The notes beneath the pieces are model-generated. The model did not search any database and had not been told where the DNA came from. It saw only the letters and a program-made list of their open reading frames with translations. A program made the position numbers and the translations under genes. This document shows, one piece after another, positions 4,947 through 12,753 of a DNA stretch of 16,145 bases. Numbering within the stretch: position 1 is the first letter of the stretch; every line of letters starts with the position of its first letter. Source of the DNA: Candidatus Peregrinibacteria bacterium RIFCSPLOWO2_01_FULL_48_20 (GTDB lineage Bacteria > Patescibacteriota > Gracilibacteria > UBA1369 > 2-02-FULL-48-14); NCBI GenBank assembly GCA_001787475.1, contig MFXB01000004.1, positions 1-16,145 of the forward strand. Direction: 5' to 3'.

Positions 4947-6209
4947 TTAGAAAAGCACCTCAAACTCCCCTTTGTCTTCATAAGGACCGATCAGCGCCAA
5001 ATGCAGCAGTTCGGGTTTGAGCAAGGTTTGCGCGATGCGTTGAACATCTTCCACGGTTACCTCATCAATGGCTTTGGAAATATCGGCCAAAGTTCTCAAC
5101 TTATCGTAAAGAAGTTCGCTTTGAGCATGCATTTGAGCCACATGTTCGGAATCTTCCAAAGAAAGGACCAGTTTGCCCTTTAAAAATTCCTTGGCTTTTT
5201 TGAGCTCGGCCTCGGGAACGGGCTCCGCCGCAATTTTTGCATATTCTTCAATAATGGCTTTCACAGCATCGGTCGGACGGTTGATGTCCACGCCCGCTCG
5301 CGTATAGAAAACTCCGGTGTCGAGATAGTCCTCCGTTCCGCAAGAAATGTAGTAAGCCAGACCCTTTGCTTCACGAACCGCCAAAAACATGCGCGAACTC
5401 ATATTACCTCCCAAAATGGAGGATAGCACTTTCAAAACGTAATGATCTTCATGCTCTTCCGGAAGTCCGGGAACTCCGCAAACCAAATGGGTTTGTTCGG
5501 TTTTTTTGCTTTGCAAAGTGACTTTTTCCATCGTGCTCAGTCCCGCTTCGAAAGGAAGCATTGTCCGAGTGGGTTCCGCCGACTCCATTGGAAAATATTT
5601 TTGCACCATCTCCACCACTTCATCGTGATCCACGGCGCCCGCCAAACTCACCACCATGTTTCCCGGCGTATACAGCGACTCCTTATACTTTACAAAATCT
5701 TCGCGCTGCAAAGCGCGAATCACATCCTTGGTTCCCACTTCATCCCAACCGATCGGTTGATTGCCAAAAACGGCCCGTTCAAAATTCCAGGCCACTTGGT
5801 ACATGGGCGTGTCTTGATACATGTTGAATTCCTCCAAAATCACTCCGCGTTCTTTTTCAATTTCTTCTTGATCAAAACGCGAATGGAGCAGCATATCCGA
5901 AATCACATCCAGCGCGAGCTTCATGTGCTTGCTCGCCACTTTCACAAAATAACCCGCATATTCCTTGGAAGTAAACGCATTGAAGTCCCCTCCAACTCCA
6001 TCGATCGCCTCGGACACGGACTTGGCATCTTTGTATTTTTTTGCCCCTTTGAAAAACATGTGCTCCAAAAAGTGAGAAATCCCATTGATTTCCCGGTGTT
6101 CCCAGCGTGAACCGGCTCTGACCAGAACGAGCGCGGTAACCGCCTCGGTTCCTTTAATACTGTCTGTGACTACGCGAAGACCGTTGGCTAGAGTCGTTTT
6201 TCGATGCAT
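4947..6209 (-). CDS. M16 family zinc metallopeptidase (processing-peptidase type)
   Basis: This 420-aa M16B-type peptidase has the inverted zinc motif HFLEH (46-50: His46, catalytic Glu49, His50) and the distal ligand Glu127 in ERGVILEEF, matching the HxxEH-X76-E spacing. The N-terminus TTLANGLRVVTD and the segments GGDFNAFTSKEYAGYFVKV, SSILGGNMSSRMFLAVREAKGLAYYI (split around residue 290) and VTVEDVQRIAQTLL are standard family blocks. There is no signal peptide, so it is probably cytoplasmic, degrading or trimming peptides. It is the first gene of the minus-strand cluster and diverges from the penicillin-binding protein gene. A TATAAA box (6237-6232) lies 22 nt before the ATG. Confidence 0.95.
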   Translation of the reverse strand: MHRKTTLANGLRVVTDSIKGTEAVTALVLVRAGSRWEHREINGISHFLEHMFFKGAKKYKDAKSVSEAIDGVGGDFNAFTSKEYAGYFVKVASKHMKLALDVISDMLLHSRFDQEEIEKERGVILEEFNMYQDTPMYQVAWNFERAVFGNQPIGWDEVGTKDVIRALQREDFVKYKESLYTPGNMVVSLAGAVDHDEVVEMVQKYFPMESAEPTRTMLPFEAGLSTMEKVTLQSKKTEQTHLVCGVPGLPEEHEDHYVLKVLSSILGGNMSSRMFLAVREAKGLAYYISCGTEDYLDTGVFYTRAGVDINRPTDAVKAIIEEYAKIAAEPVPEAELKKAKEFLKGKLVLSLEDSEHVAQMHAQSELLYDKLRTLADISKAIDEVTVEDVQRIAQTLLKPELLHLALIGPYEDKGEFEVLF

Positions 6210-6294
6210 ATTGATTTGCTTCGCAACAACTTTTATAGGCTCGCCTACGGCGAGTGTTGCGCGGGTATGCTAACAAAAGCTAAGATACGTGTCT
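6210..6294. promoter_or_regulatory. Divergent promoter region between M16 protease and PBP genes
   Basis: On the minus strand TATAAA (6237-6232) is a good -10 for the protease; the 17 bp upstream are filled almost exactly by the palindrome at 6240-6254, and the -35 is poor (GCAACA). On the plus strand TAAGAT (6281-6286) with TTGCGC (6257-6262) 18 bp upstream is a weak candidate for the PBP gene and would start transcription near the ATG at 6295. Confidence 0.4.
6240..6254. repeat. 15-bp perfect palindrome in the divergent promoter
   Basis: CTCGCC-TAC-GGCGAG forms a 6-bp stem with a 3-base loop, lying in the spacer of the putative protease promoter. It could be an operator or one of a set of dispersed palindromes. 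Confidence 0.6.
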
Positions 6295-8592
6295 ATGGAA
6301 ACGCGCCTAAGACTCAACCGCACTACCCCGCTCTTCATCGCCATCTACGTGGTGACGGGAATCATTTTGATCCGTTTGTTCTATCTGCAGGTTATTGCAC
6401 ACGGTTACTACGAAGAAGTTGCTCAGCGCGAACAATACGGTTACACCACCCTCCCCGCTCGTCGAGGAGAAATTTTGATTGAAGATTACCATTCCGGGGA
6501 GGTCTACACCTTGGCTACGAACACCACGCTCGATATGATTTACGCCGACCCCACCTTGATTAAGGAGCCCGCTGCGGTCGCGGAAACTCTGGCCCCTCTT
6601 CTTTTCGATTTGGAAACCGAGAAGGAGCTGGACCAAAAACGCTATGAAGAAGAATACGAAGCCATCCTGAAATTGGAAAACGCCGTTCTCCGTGAAGAAG
6701 CCCTTTCCAAACTCAAACTAAAGAACGATGAAGAACTCAGCGCGGCTTACCGCCAAACTCTTGAAGACACGCTGGCCGATAAGACGCGTGACATCATTCT
6801 CATCACCACCGATCTCGACGCAACACAACAAGAAGAGATCAAAGCTCTGCATTTGGAAGGTGTGGAACTCACCGGTGAAGGGCAGCTTTACGCTTACCCC
6901 ACAAAAATCGGCGATAAGAAAAAGGTGGCAAAAGCACTCGGCGAAGTGTTCGGCAGCACCGATGATGAAATTGAAAATCTCGAAACGATTTTGCTGGGGA
7001 AAAATCGCTACGTGGTTCTGGCTCGTAAATTGGACCCGGCCGTTTCGGAACAAATCGAAACCATTTTGAAGGAAGACTCTTTGGCTTCGGACGGATTGGA
7101 CGCGGATCCCGTTTTCCTCGGCATTCGGCTCCAGGAAGAATACTTCCGTTACTATCCAGAACAAGATCTTGCCGCTCAGGTGCTGGGTTACGTGGCGGGA
7201 GACGGAACCGGCCAGTACGGCATTGAAGGCACTTTCAACGAGATCCTCCAGGGCGCGGATGGAATTTTCACTTCCAAAGTGGATGCGTACGGTAATCAAA
7301 TCACCGTGGGCGACAGCGTCATTGAAGATGCGGTGGACGGGGCAAACATCACACTCACCATCGATCGCGCCATCCAAACCAAAGTCGAGGAATTTTTGAA
7401 AGAGGGCGTGGAAGCTTTCCGTCCGGACAGCGGACAAATTATTGTGATGAACCCGCAAACGGGCGCGGTTTTGGCCATGGCCCAATACCCAACCTACAAT
7501 CCCAATCTTTACAGTGAAGTCTTTGAAAAAGTGGAAATTATCATCCCCGGGGACAAGCTTGATAAAATTCGCGTCACGGGAACGGAAGAGGAACCGCGCT
7601 ACTTTTACTATATCGATGAAAACACTGATGTTCGCATTGAAATTTTTAAAGATCCCGAAGAAAGCGGCAAATACTATTCCTACAAAAACACCTGGGGTCC
7701 CGAAGTCTACAAAAACAAAATGATTCAGGAGGTGTACGAACCGGGGTCCGTGTTCAAAGCGCTCACAATGTCCGCCGCTATAGACGCGGGCGAGCTCACT
7801 CCCAACACCACGTTCATGGACAGCGGCCCCATCGGCGTGGACTTCAACAAATTTACAAGTACCTACGACTACTTCATTGAAACTTTCAACAAACAATACC
7901 ACGGCCTCGAGACTATGACCCAAGTCTTGGAACATTCCTGCAACACCGGAATGACTTTTGTGGTGAAAAAAATGGGCGCCGGTTTGTTTTATTCTTACTT
8001 GAAAGCTTACGGCCTCCTCGAAAAAACCGGCCTGGGCATTAACGATGAAGTGCAAGGGGACGTCGAGCATTCGGACAACTGGACCGAATCGGAAATGGTG
8101 ACGAAAGCCTTCGGACAAGGAATCACCATGACTCCGCTTCAGCTCATTCAAGCATACACGGCTCTCGGTAACGGCGGAACCATGATGCGTCCTTACCTCA
8201 TCAAACAAATTGAATACGCTGATGGCACCGTGGAAGATTTCGAACCGGAAATTGTGGCGCAAGTCATCAAACCGAAAACGGCAAGCGAAATCACGGCCAT
8301 GCTCACTTCCGTAGTGAATCAATACACGTCCAAAATTGCGCTCGAGGACCACTATATTGCCGGAAAATCGGGAACCGCCCAAACATATAAAAACGGCGAA
8401 GCGGTTGGAGGCGCCGGAGCCACCATCACAACCTTCATCGGTTACGGCCCCATTGAAGACACGGAATTTCTGGTGCTCGTGAAAATGGATCATCCGCGTT
8501 CTTCCGAATGGGCCGAGGCGACGAGCGGACAAGTCTTCCACAAAGTCATGGAATTTCTTTTCGACTATTACAGTATCCCCCCCGACAGATGA
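6295..8592 (+). CDS. Class B penicillin-binding protein (FtsI/PBP2-type transpeptidase)
   Basis: This protein (765 aa from ATG 6295; a GTG at 6289 is also in frame) cross-links peptidoglycan stem peptides. It has a single N-terminal membrane helix (~12-33, PLFIAIYVVTGIILIRLFYL), the pedestal signature PARRGEIL, and a transpeptidase domain with the catalytic motifs SVFK (Ser485), SCN (548-550) and KSGT (691-694). GQGITMTPLQL is also typical. Two insertions stand out: a charged, coiled-coil-like stretch at ~100-160, and about 60 residues between YPTYNPNLY and YEPGSVFK, where the family normally has ~15-20. It overlaps the MurE-like gene by ATGA, so the two cell-wall enzymes are coupled. FtsI versus elongation PBP2 cannot be settled from sequence alone. 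Confidence 0.93.
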   Translation: METRLRLNRTTPLFIAIYVVTGIILIRLFYLQVIAHGYYEEVAQREQYGYTTLPARRGEILIEDYHSGEVYTLATNTTLDMIYADPTLIKEPAAVAETLAPLLFDLETEKELDQKRYEEEYEAILKLENAVLREEALSKLKLKNDEELSAAYRQTLEDTLADKTRDIILITTDLDATQQEEIKALHLEGVELTGEGQLYAYPTKIGDKKKVAKALGEVFGSTDDEIENLETILLGKNRYVVLARKLDPAVSEQIETILKEDSLASDGLDADPVFLGIRLQEEYFRYYPEQDLAAQVLGYVAGDGTGQYGIEGTFNEILQGADGIFTSKVDAYGNQITVGDSVIEDAVDGANITLTIDRAIQTKVEEFLKEGVEAFRPDSGQIIVMNPQTGAVLAMAQYPTYNPNLYSEVFEKVEIIIPGDKLDKIRVTGTEEEPRYFYYIDENTDVRIEIFKDPEESGKYYSYKNTWGPEVYKNKMIQEVYEPGSVFKALTMSAAIDAGELTPNTTFMDSGPIGVDFNKFTSTYDYFIETFNKQYHGLETMTQVLEHSCNTGMTFVVKKMGAGLFYSYLKAYGLLEKTGLGINDEVQGDVEHSDNWTESEMVTKAFGQGITMTPLQLIQAYTALGNGGTMMRPYLIKQIEYADGTVEDFEPEIVAQVIKPKTASEITAMLTSVVNQYTSKIALEDHYIAGKSGTAQTYKNGEAVGGAGATITTFIGYGPIEDTEFLVLVKMDHPRSSEWAEATSGQVFHKVMEFLFDYYSIPPDR

Positions 8593-9896
8593 AAAAACTG
8601 CTTAAAAAATTACTGCCGGAAAGTGTCGTTCTTTACTACCACTACTGCGTAGCTCAATTGGCGGCTTTTGTGTACGGCCGACCTTCCAAAAAAATGATCA
8701 CAATCGGGATCACGGGCACGAAAGGAAAAACCTCCACGGCAAACTTTATTTGGGCCTGTCTCATGGCCGGCGGCATAAAAACCGGCTTCATTTCCACGGC
8801 GAACATTCGCATCGGCGAAAAGGAGTTGATGAACAGCTACCACATGACCATGCCCGGCCGTTTCACCATTCAAAGGCTCATGAAGGAAATGGTAAAAGCG
8901 GGTTGCAAAGCCTGCGTGGTGGAAACCACTTCGGAGGGTATTAAACAATTCCGCCACGTGGGGGTTTTTTATGACTTCGCCGTGTTCACCAACCTTACTC
9001 CGGAGCACCTCCAATCCCACGGCGGCAGTTTTGAAGAATACAAAAAAATGAAAGAAAAAATGTTCGCGGCTCTCCGCGGAAAACGCAAATCTCTTTTCGG
9101 AAAAAGAATTCCAAAAGTGATTATTGCCAACCGCGACAGCGAGCACGCCTCCGCCTTTCTGCGCTTCCACGCCGATAAAAAATTAACCTATTCCTTGGAT
9201 GCCGCTTCCGACTGCCACGCAAAAAATATTCAAGAACTTTCGGGCGGCGTGAGCTTCCTCGTGGGCAAACAAAAATACAAATTGGGCGTGCTGGGGAAGT
9301 TCAACGTGTACAACGCTCTTCCCGCCATTTTGGTGGCCAATTTGCTCGGCGTGCCGGACAGCAAAATTGCACACGGCCTAAAAACACTCACGCTCATTCC
9401 GGGCCGAATGGAAGTGATTGATGAAGGACAAAAATTCACCGTGATTGTGGATTACGCTCACGAAAAACAAAGTATCACCCATGTGCTCCAAACGGCCAAC
9501 GCCATGAAACCCCGTCACGCAAAGACCATCATCCTGCTCGGTGCCGAAGGCGGCGGCCGCGACAAAGCTAAGCGCCCCGTCATGGGCGAACTTGCCGCGA
9601 AACTCGCCGACATCGTTATTGTGAGCAACGTCGATCCTTACGAAGACAATCCCACCGAAATCGCCGAAGACATCGCGGCCGCCGCCGAAACTCACGGCAA
9701 AGTCCGCGGTGAAAATCTTTTTGTCATTGAAGACCGCCGTGAAGGCATCCGTCGCGCGCTCTCCCTCGCCCGCCAGGGCGACATCGTTCTCATCACCGGT
9801 AAAGGCGCCGAACAATCCATCGTAATCGACGGAAAAAGTTCTCCTTGGGACGACCGCACCGTAGTGCGCGAGGAACTACGCCGCCTTACCGAGTAA
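8589..9896 (+). CDS. murE: MurE-type Mur ligase (UDP-MurNAc tripeptide synthetase family)
   Basis: MurE ligases use ATP to add the third residue to UDP-MurNAc-L-Ala-D-Glu. The start is the ATG at 8589 (ATGA overlap with the PBP stop). The 435-aa protein has the ATP loop GTKGKT (43-48), NLTPEHLQSHGSFEEY-like block (NLTPEHLQSHGG then SFEEYKKMKEKMF), IPGRMEVI, VIVDYAHEKQS and GAEGGGRDKAKRPVMG. The region before the P-loop is only ~40 residues, versus ~100 in classical MurE, so most of the UDP-binding first domain is missing. The amino-acid-selecting DNPR motif is replaced by a VDPYEDNP segment, so the added residue (diaminopimelate, lysine or other) cannot be predicted. The gene ends by overlapping the convergent secreted-protein gene by 11 nt. 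Confidence 0.88.
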   Translation: MKKLLKKLLPESVVLYYHYCVAQLAAFVYGRPSKKMITIGITGTKGKTSTANFIWACLMAGGIKTGFISTANIRIGEKELMNSYHMTMPGRFTIQRLMKEMVKAGCKACVVETTSEGIKQFRHVGVFYDFAVFTNLTPEHLQSHGGSFEEYKKMKEKMFAALRGKRKSLFGKRIPKVIIANRDSEHASAFLRFHADKKLTYSLDAASDCHAKNIQELSGGVSFLVGKQKYKLGVLGKFNVYNALPAILVANLLGVPDSKIAHGLKTLTLIPGRMEVIDEGQKFTVIVDYAHEKQSITHVLQTANAMKPRHAKTIILLGAEGGGRDKAKRPVMGELAAKLADIVIVSNVDPYEDNPTEIAEDIAAAAETHGKVRGENLFVIEDRREGIRRALSLARQGDIVLITGKGAEQSIVIDGKSSPWDDRTVVREELRRLTE

Positions 9897-11271
9897 TACC
9901 GGTATATCCGTTCACGGTCACCGTTGAACTTCCGAGTGTAACATTCAAGTATCCGCCGGAATTCAAACGAAGCTTCGTGAGCGTTCGTGTCCTCGTGTTG
10001 AAAGCCCGATATTCGTAAACGGAATTATCCGCGTAACGAACGGCATAGTAACCGTTGATCAGTCCCCAATAACCCGTGATCTTTCCGCTCGACGAACCGG
10101 CGGGATCCAAAGTCCCGAAGTACGGATGATACCCGTTCTGGCTCACGGTATTGCGCTCATCAATCGTTGTATCGTTGTCGTTGGAAATCCTATCTCCCTT
10201 AATTTCCACATTGTAATTCGAAATGGAATCATTCGTATCATTCGAGTTCGACGAGTAAGCGCTCGGCGCCGTCGCGCTGCACAGAGAAACCACCGTGTCC
10301 GAACCGAGCGTATCCAAATCGGCATCCGTGTAGAAATTCGCGTACACGCTCACGGAAGCATCCGCGTCGTTACAGTCGAGCGAAGCCGCTACCCCGTCGC
10401 CATCGCTGTCCGGATCCACCGGCTCGGGATCGGGTTCCGGCGCGGGAGCACTCCATCCATACAAAGGAAATTCGTCGTAGCCGTAAACTCCGCCCGTGTC
10501 CTGCGCAATGAACATATCCGCATCGCCATCGCCGTTGGAATCGTTGCCCAAAGCAAGCCCCTCTTGAGCGCTGCCTTTCACATAATAGACCTCAAGCACC
10601 GTGCCGTCGGTATCCATCACGGCCATCACCCAACTGTAGAGCGCATACAAATATCCATCGCGATAATGAAGTCCGTTCACATTCGTATAACCGTAATCGG
10701 AAAGACCGCTCCACTCCGCCACTTTCACCGCCGTGCTGCCGCTCAAATCCAAAACAAAGATCTCGCCCGTGTATTGATAACCGGCATAGAAATACCCGTC
10801 CGCATAAGTGAGAGCTTCCATTCCGCACGTTCCCCAACTTCCGCAGGACACTTCCGGCATCCATGTCGTCACACTCCATGACTGTACCGTTGTGCCGGAG
10901 CTCAAATCGAACTTCACAATTTTTCCGTTTTCATCGGCCAAATAAACATACGACGATGACGGATCCGCCACCGCAACGTCCTCCAAATCCCCGCCCACGT
11001 TCCATGTGCTCACATTGCTGCCGTCCACGTTCATGGCCGCCAGTTCTCCTTCATCACCCACCACCAAAAGTTGATTGCGTCCGCTGTGCCACGCCAATCC
11101 GCTCGGCTCAATATTCGGCATTACGCTCTCCAAAGATCCGCTAATTTTTACCGCATCGCCGGAAGCGGGCCACGAATCAACGCTCCCGTTCCAAGCGGCA
11201 AACGCGGTCGAAATAAAAGAAACGGCCAGCAAAGCGCCGACAAATAAAGATACCAGTGTTGCGTTCTTCAT
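9886..11271 (-). CDS. Secreted beta-propeller protein with SdiA-regulated-like and MopE-like motifs
   Basis: The 461-aa protein starts at ATG 11271 with a clear signal peptide (ATLVSLFVGALLAVSFISTAFA, cut near AFA-AW; an upstream frame to 11556 lacks it). Residues ~50-280 look like a beta-propeller of the SdiA-regulated/YjiK kind: PSGLAWHSGRNQLLVVGDEG, DLEDVAVADP, GMEALTYADGYFYAGYQYTG, EGLALGNDSNGDGDAD. A Pro/Asp/Glu linker (~290-305) leads to DPDSDGDGVAASLDCNDADA and later NDNDTTIDE, matching the MopE-type D.D.DG....DCND.D...DNDCDG..DE pattern thought to bind metal. The last ~90 residues are an unrecognised Tyr/Thr-rich domain. It is exported, perhaps cell-surface, and calcium-stabilised by inference. 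The product is unknown in function. Confidence 0.8.
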   Translation of the reverse strand: MKNATLVSLFVGALLAVSFISTAFAAWNGSVDSWPASGDAVKISGSLESVMPNIEPSGLAWHSGRNQLLVVGDEGELAAMNVDGSNVSTWNVGGDLEDVAVADPSSSYVYLADENGKIVKFDLSSGTTVQSWSVTTWMPEVSCGSWGTCGMEALTYADGYFYAGYQYTGEIFVLDLSGSTAVKVAEWSGLSDYGYTNVNGLHYRDGYLYALYSWVMAVMDTDGTVLEVYYVKGSAQEGLALGNDSNGDGDADMFIAQDTGGVYGYDEFPLYGWSAPAPEPDPEPVDPDSDGDGVAASLDCNDADASVSVYANFYTDADLDTLGSDTVVSLCSATAPSAYSSNSNDTNDSISNYNVEIKGDRISNDNDTTIDERNTVSQNGYHPYFGTLDPAGSSSGKITGYWGLINGYYAVRYADNSVYEYRAFNTRTRTLTKLRLNSGGYLNVTLGSSTVTVNGYTGITR

Positions 11272-11295
11272 GGTGTGTGTGGAAAAAGTGAGCCC

Positions 11296-11324
11296 ATTAT
11301 AAGACTCTCCTCCAAAACTTGCAA
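11296..11324 (-). promoter_or_regulatory. Promoter of the secreted beta-propeller gene
   Basis: On the minus strand TTGCAA (11324-11319), a 17-bp spacer and a perfect TATAAT (11301-11296) predict a start near 11289 and a leader of about 18 nt without a Shine-Dalgarno site. TTGCAA is its own reverse complement, but I see no matching -10 on the plus strand for the transporter gene. Confidence 0.65.
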
Positions 11325-11344
11325 CTGTGTTAAGCTCGGGACAA

Positions 11345-12181
11345 ATGGGCCCCCTCCTCGCTCTTACCACACTCCTCAGCTGGTCGCTTGCAGACCTCAT
11401 GGCAAAATACGTGCTCGGGAAACGATCCATTTGGTTCGTCTCATTCTGGGGACAACTTCTGGGCGGCACCACCATTCTTGCGCTTGGGCTCATAACGGGA
11501 AAAATCCAAAACATAGCTCTTGAAAGTTGGGCATGGGTGTTAATCCTTGCAATCATAAATGTGATTGGGATGTTTTTCTTCTACAGAGCCATCCAATGCA
11601 AAGGAATCGCCTTGAGTTTACCCATCGTATACTCCTGGTCCGTTCCGGCCATTCTGCTCGCCATGATTTTCCTCAATCAATACCCTTCCACGCTTCAATG
11701 GATAGGTGTGGGGGCGGCCATCATCGGTCTCTTTTTGGTCAGCGTCGATCACCGTGCCAAAAGATGGGTGGACTCGGGATCTTTGGTGGCCTTCATCTCC
11801 ATGCTGACTTGGGGTCTGTTTTACTTTTTGCTCAGAGAGCCCGCCGAACTTTACGGAGAATGGGAACTGACGGGCAGTCTGAAAATAATGACCGCTCTCT
11901 TGAGCCTTCCCTTTCTGCTCCAAAGCGGCTCCGGTCTTTCTCTTCCGGCAAACCGTACTTCTGCGGCGATCGGGCTCATTGGATTTTTGGATGCCCTCGG
12001 CCTCGTTGCGGTGAGCTTTGCCCTCCAAGCAAGCAGCATCGCCATCGTAACCGGCATCACTTCCACCGCTCCCGTTGTGGTTGCATGTTTCGGAGTTCTT
12101 CTTTTTAAAGAAAAAATCAATCGCCAACAAACGCTTGGAATCGCAAGCACCACCATCGGTCTTGTGCTTTTAGTAATTTAA
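11345..12181 (+). CDS. DMT superfamily (EamA-type) membrane transporter
   Basis: About 278 aa from ATG 11345 (GTG 11327 is also in frame, adding 6 residues). The protein is almost entirely hydrophobic, with about ten predicted membrane helices in two halves, as in EamA proteins. The first half opens with LLALTTLLSWSLADLMAKYVL and includes the conserved YRAIQCKGIALSLPIVYSWS-type helix (split near residue 85); the second half repeats it with LVAVSFALQASSIAIVTGI then STAPVVVACFGVLLFKEKIN, ending IGLVLLVI. The E-K-hydrophobic end of each repeat (FKEKIN) is typical. EamA proteins export or import amino acids and other small metabolites; the substrate is not predictable. It diverges from the secreted propeller gene. 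Confidence 0.9.
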   Translation: MGPLLALTTLLSWSLADLMAKYVLGKRSIWFVSFWGQLLGGTTILALGLITGKIQNIALESWAWVLILAIINVIGMFFFYRAIQCKGIALSLPIVYSWSVPAILLAMIFLNQYPSTLQWIGVGAAIIGLFLVSVDHRAKRWVDSGSLVAFISMLTWGLFYFLLREPAELYGEWELTGSLKIMTALLSLPFLLQSGSGLSLPANRTSAAIGLIGFLDALGLVAVSFALQASSIAIVTGITSTAPVVVACFGVLLFKEKINRQQTLGIASTTIGLVLLVI

Positions 12182-12191
12182 ATACACGAAC

Positions 12192-12220
12192 TTGCTAAAA
12201 AACCGGTGCACGTGTAAAAT
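12192..12220 (+). promoter_or_regulatory. Promoter of the RHH/RelE-like toxin-antitoxin operon
   Basis: TTGCTA (12192-12197), a 17-bp spacer and TAAAAT (12215-12220) predict a start near 12227. This excludes the in-frame ATG at 12221 as the translation start and supports ATG 12242. Confidence 0.6.
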
Positions 12221-12227
12221 ATGTGCA
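12207..12227. promoter_or_regulatory. Candidate autoregulatory operator over the -10 box
   Basis: An imperfect 21-bp palindrome with arms TGCACnTnT and AnAnGTGCA is centred on the -10 box and reaches the predicted transcription start. Ribbon-helix-helix antitoxins usually bind such palindromes at their own promoters. Confidence 0.45.
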
Positions 12228-12241
12228 GACAAGTAAACACT

Positions 12242-12478
12242 ATGAACAATCTCACGATCAAAATGCCGGAGAGACTGAAGAAAAAAGCCCAAAGCAAAGC
12301 AAAAGCGGAAGGGATTACTTTAACTTTCGTAATCCATCAAGCGGTCAAAGCTTATAACGATGGGAAATTGGAATTCGGCCTGATGCATTCGGACGATGAA
12401 ATCACGGCCTCTTTTGATGTTACCACAAAAGAAGGTAAGAAAGCTTGTCTCACCAGCTTTAAAGCTCTGGCACAATGA
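12242..12478 (+). CDS. Ribbon-helix-helix antitoxin
   Basis: A 78-aa protein from ATG 12242. Its N-terminal half, LTIKMPERLKKKAQSKAKAE followed by GITLTFVIHQAVKAY, has the strand-helix-helix pattern of MetJ/Arc (RelB/CopG-like) repressors; the C-terminal half (SDDEITASFDVTTKEGKKA onward) would be the toxin-binding tail. Such proteins dimerise, repress their own promoter and neutralise the partner toxin. The stop overlaps the toxin start (ATGA at 12475-12478). An upstream frame beginning at 12221 is excluded because it lies before the predicted transcription start. Confidence 0.85.
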   Translation: MNNLTIKMPERLKKKAQSKAKAEGITLTFVIHQAVKAYNDGKLEFGLMHSDDEITASFDVTTKEGKKACLTSFKALAQ

Positions 12479-12753
12479 AAAAGATCGTCCAACGCACCAA
12501 AGGATTTGAAAAAACTTTTTTAAAATTGCAGAAAAAGTGGCGAAATAAATTCATCAAGCAGTTGGATTTATTTTTGGACGATGAATTCCATCCGCTTCTA
12601 AGAACCCACGAACTTCAAGGGGAAAGAAAAGGTGAATGGTCCTTTTCCGTGGCTCATGACATTCGAGCAATCTATCGAAAAAAAATTGTAAATGATAGAA
12701 CGATCATCGTTTTCACCTTCGTCGATATCGGTTCACACAGCAAGGTGTATTGA
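12475..12753 (+). CDS. RelE/YafQ-like type II toxin (mRNA interferase)
   Basis: The 92-aa basic protein has the RelE/ParE-superfamily plan: N-terminal helices (FEKTFLKLQKKWRNKFIKQL), HELQGERKGEWSFSVAHDIR (residues 45-64), AIYRKKI, and the end strand VFTFVDIGSHSKVY. This resembles YafQ-type proteins (h.L.G...g...f.i..D.R..Y, then GtHs.ly). These toxins cut mRNA at the ribosome and are silenced by the preceding antitoxin. It is co-translated with the antitoxin by ATGA overlap. Its last 21 nt overlap the convergent acetyltransferase gene. Catalytic residues vary in this family, so activity is inferred from the pair. Confidence 0.85.
   Translation: MKKIVQRTKGFEKTFLKLQKKWRNKFIKQLDLFLDDEFHPLLRTHELQGERKGEWSFSVAHDIRAIYRKKIVNDRTIIVFTFVDIGSHSKVY

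Noticed and set aside
6718..8541. 607-codon open frame antisense to the PBP gene
   Set aside because: It lies wholly opposite a gene with all transpeptidase motifs, is His/Phe/Arg-rich as expected for an antisense shadow, and has no recognisable domain or start signal.
8590..8592. UGA recoded as Gly or Trp
   Set aside because: Several genes end at TGA in ATGA overlaps with the next start, no in-frame TGA interrupts conserved domains except in the HepT remnant, and the tRNA-Trp anticodon is CCA.
10126..10881. 251-codon plus-strand frame inside the secreted propeller gene
   Set aside because: Ile/Arg/His-rich mirror of a gene that has a signal peptide and clear domains on the other strand.
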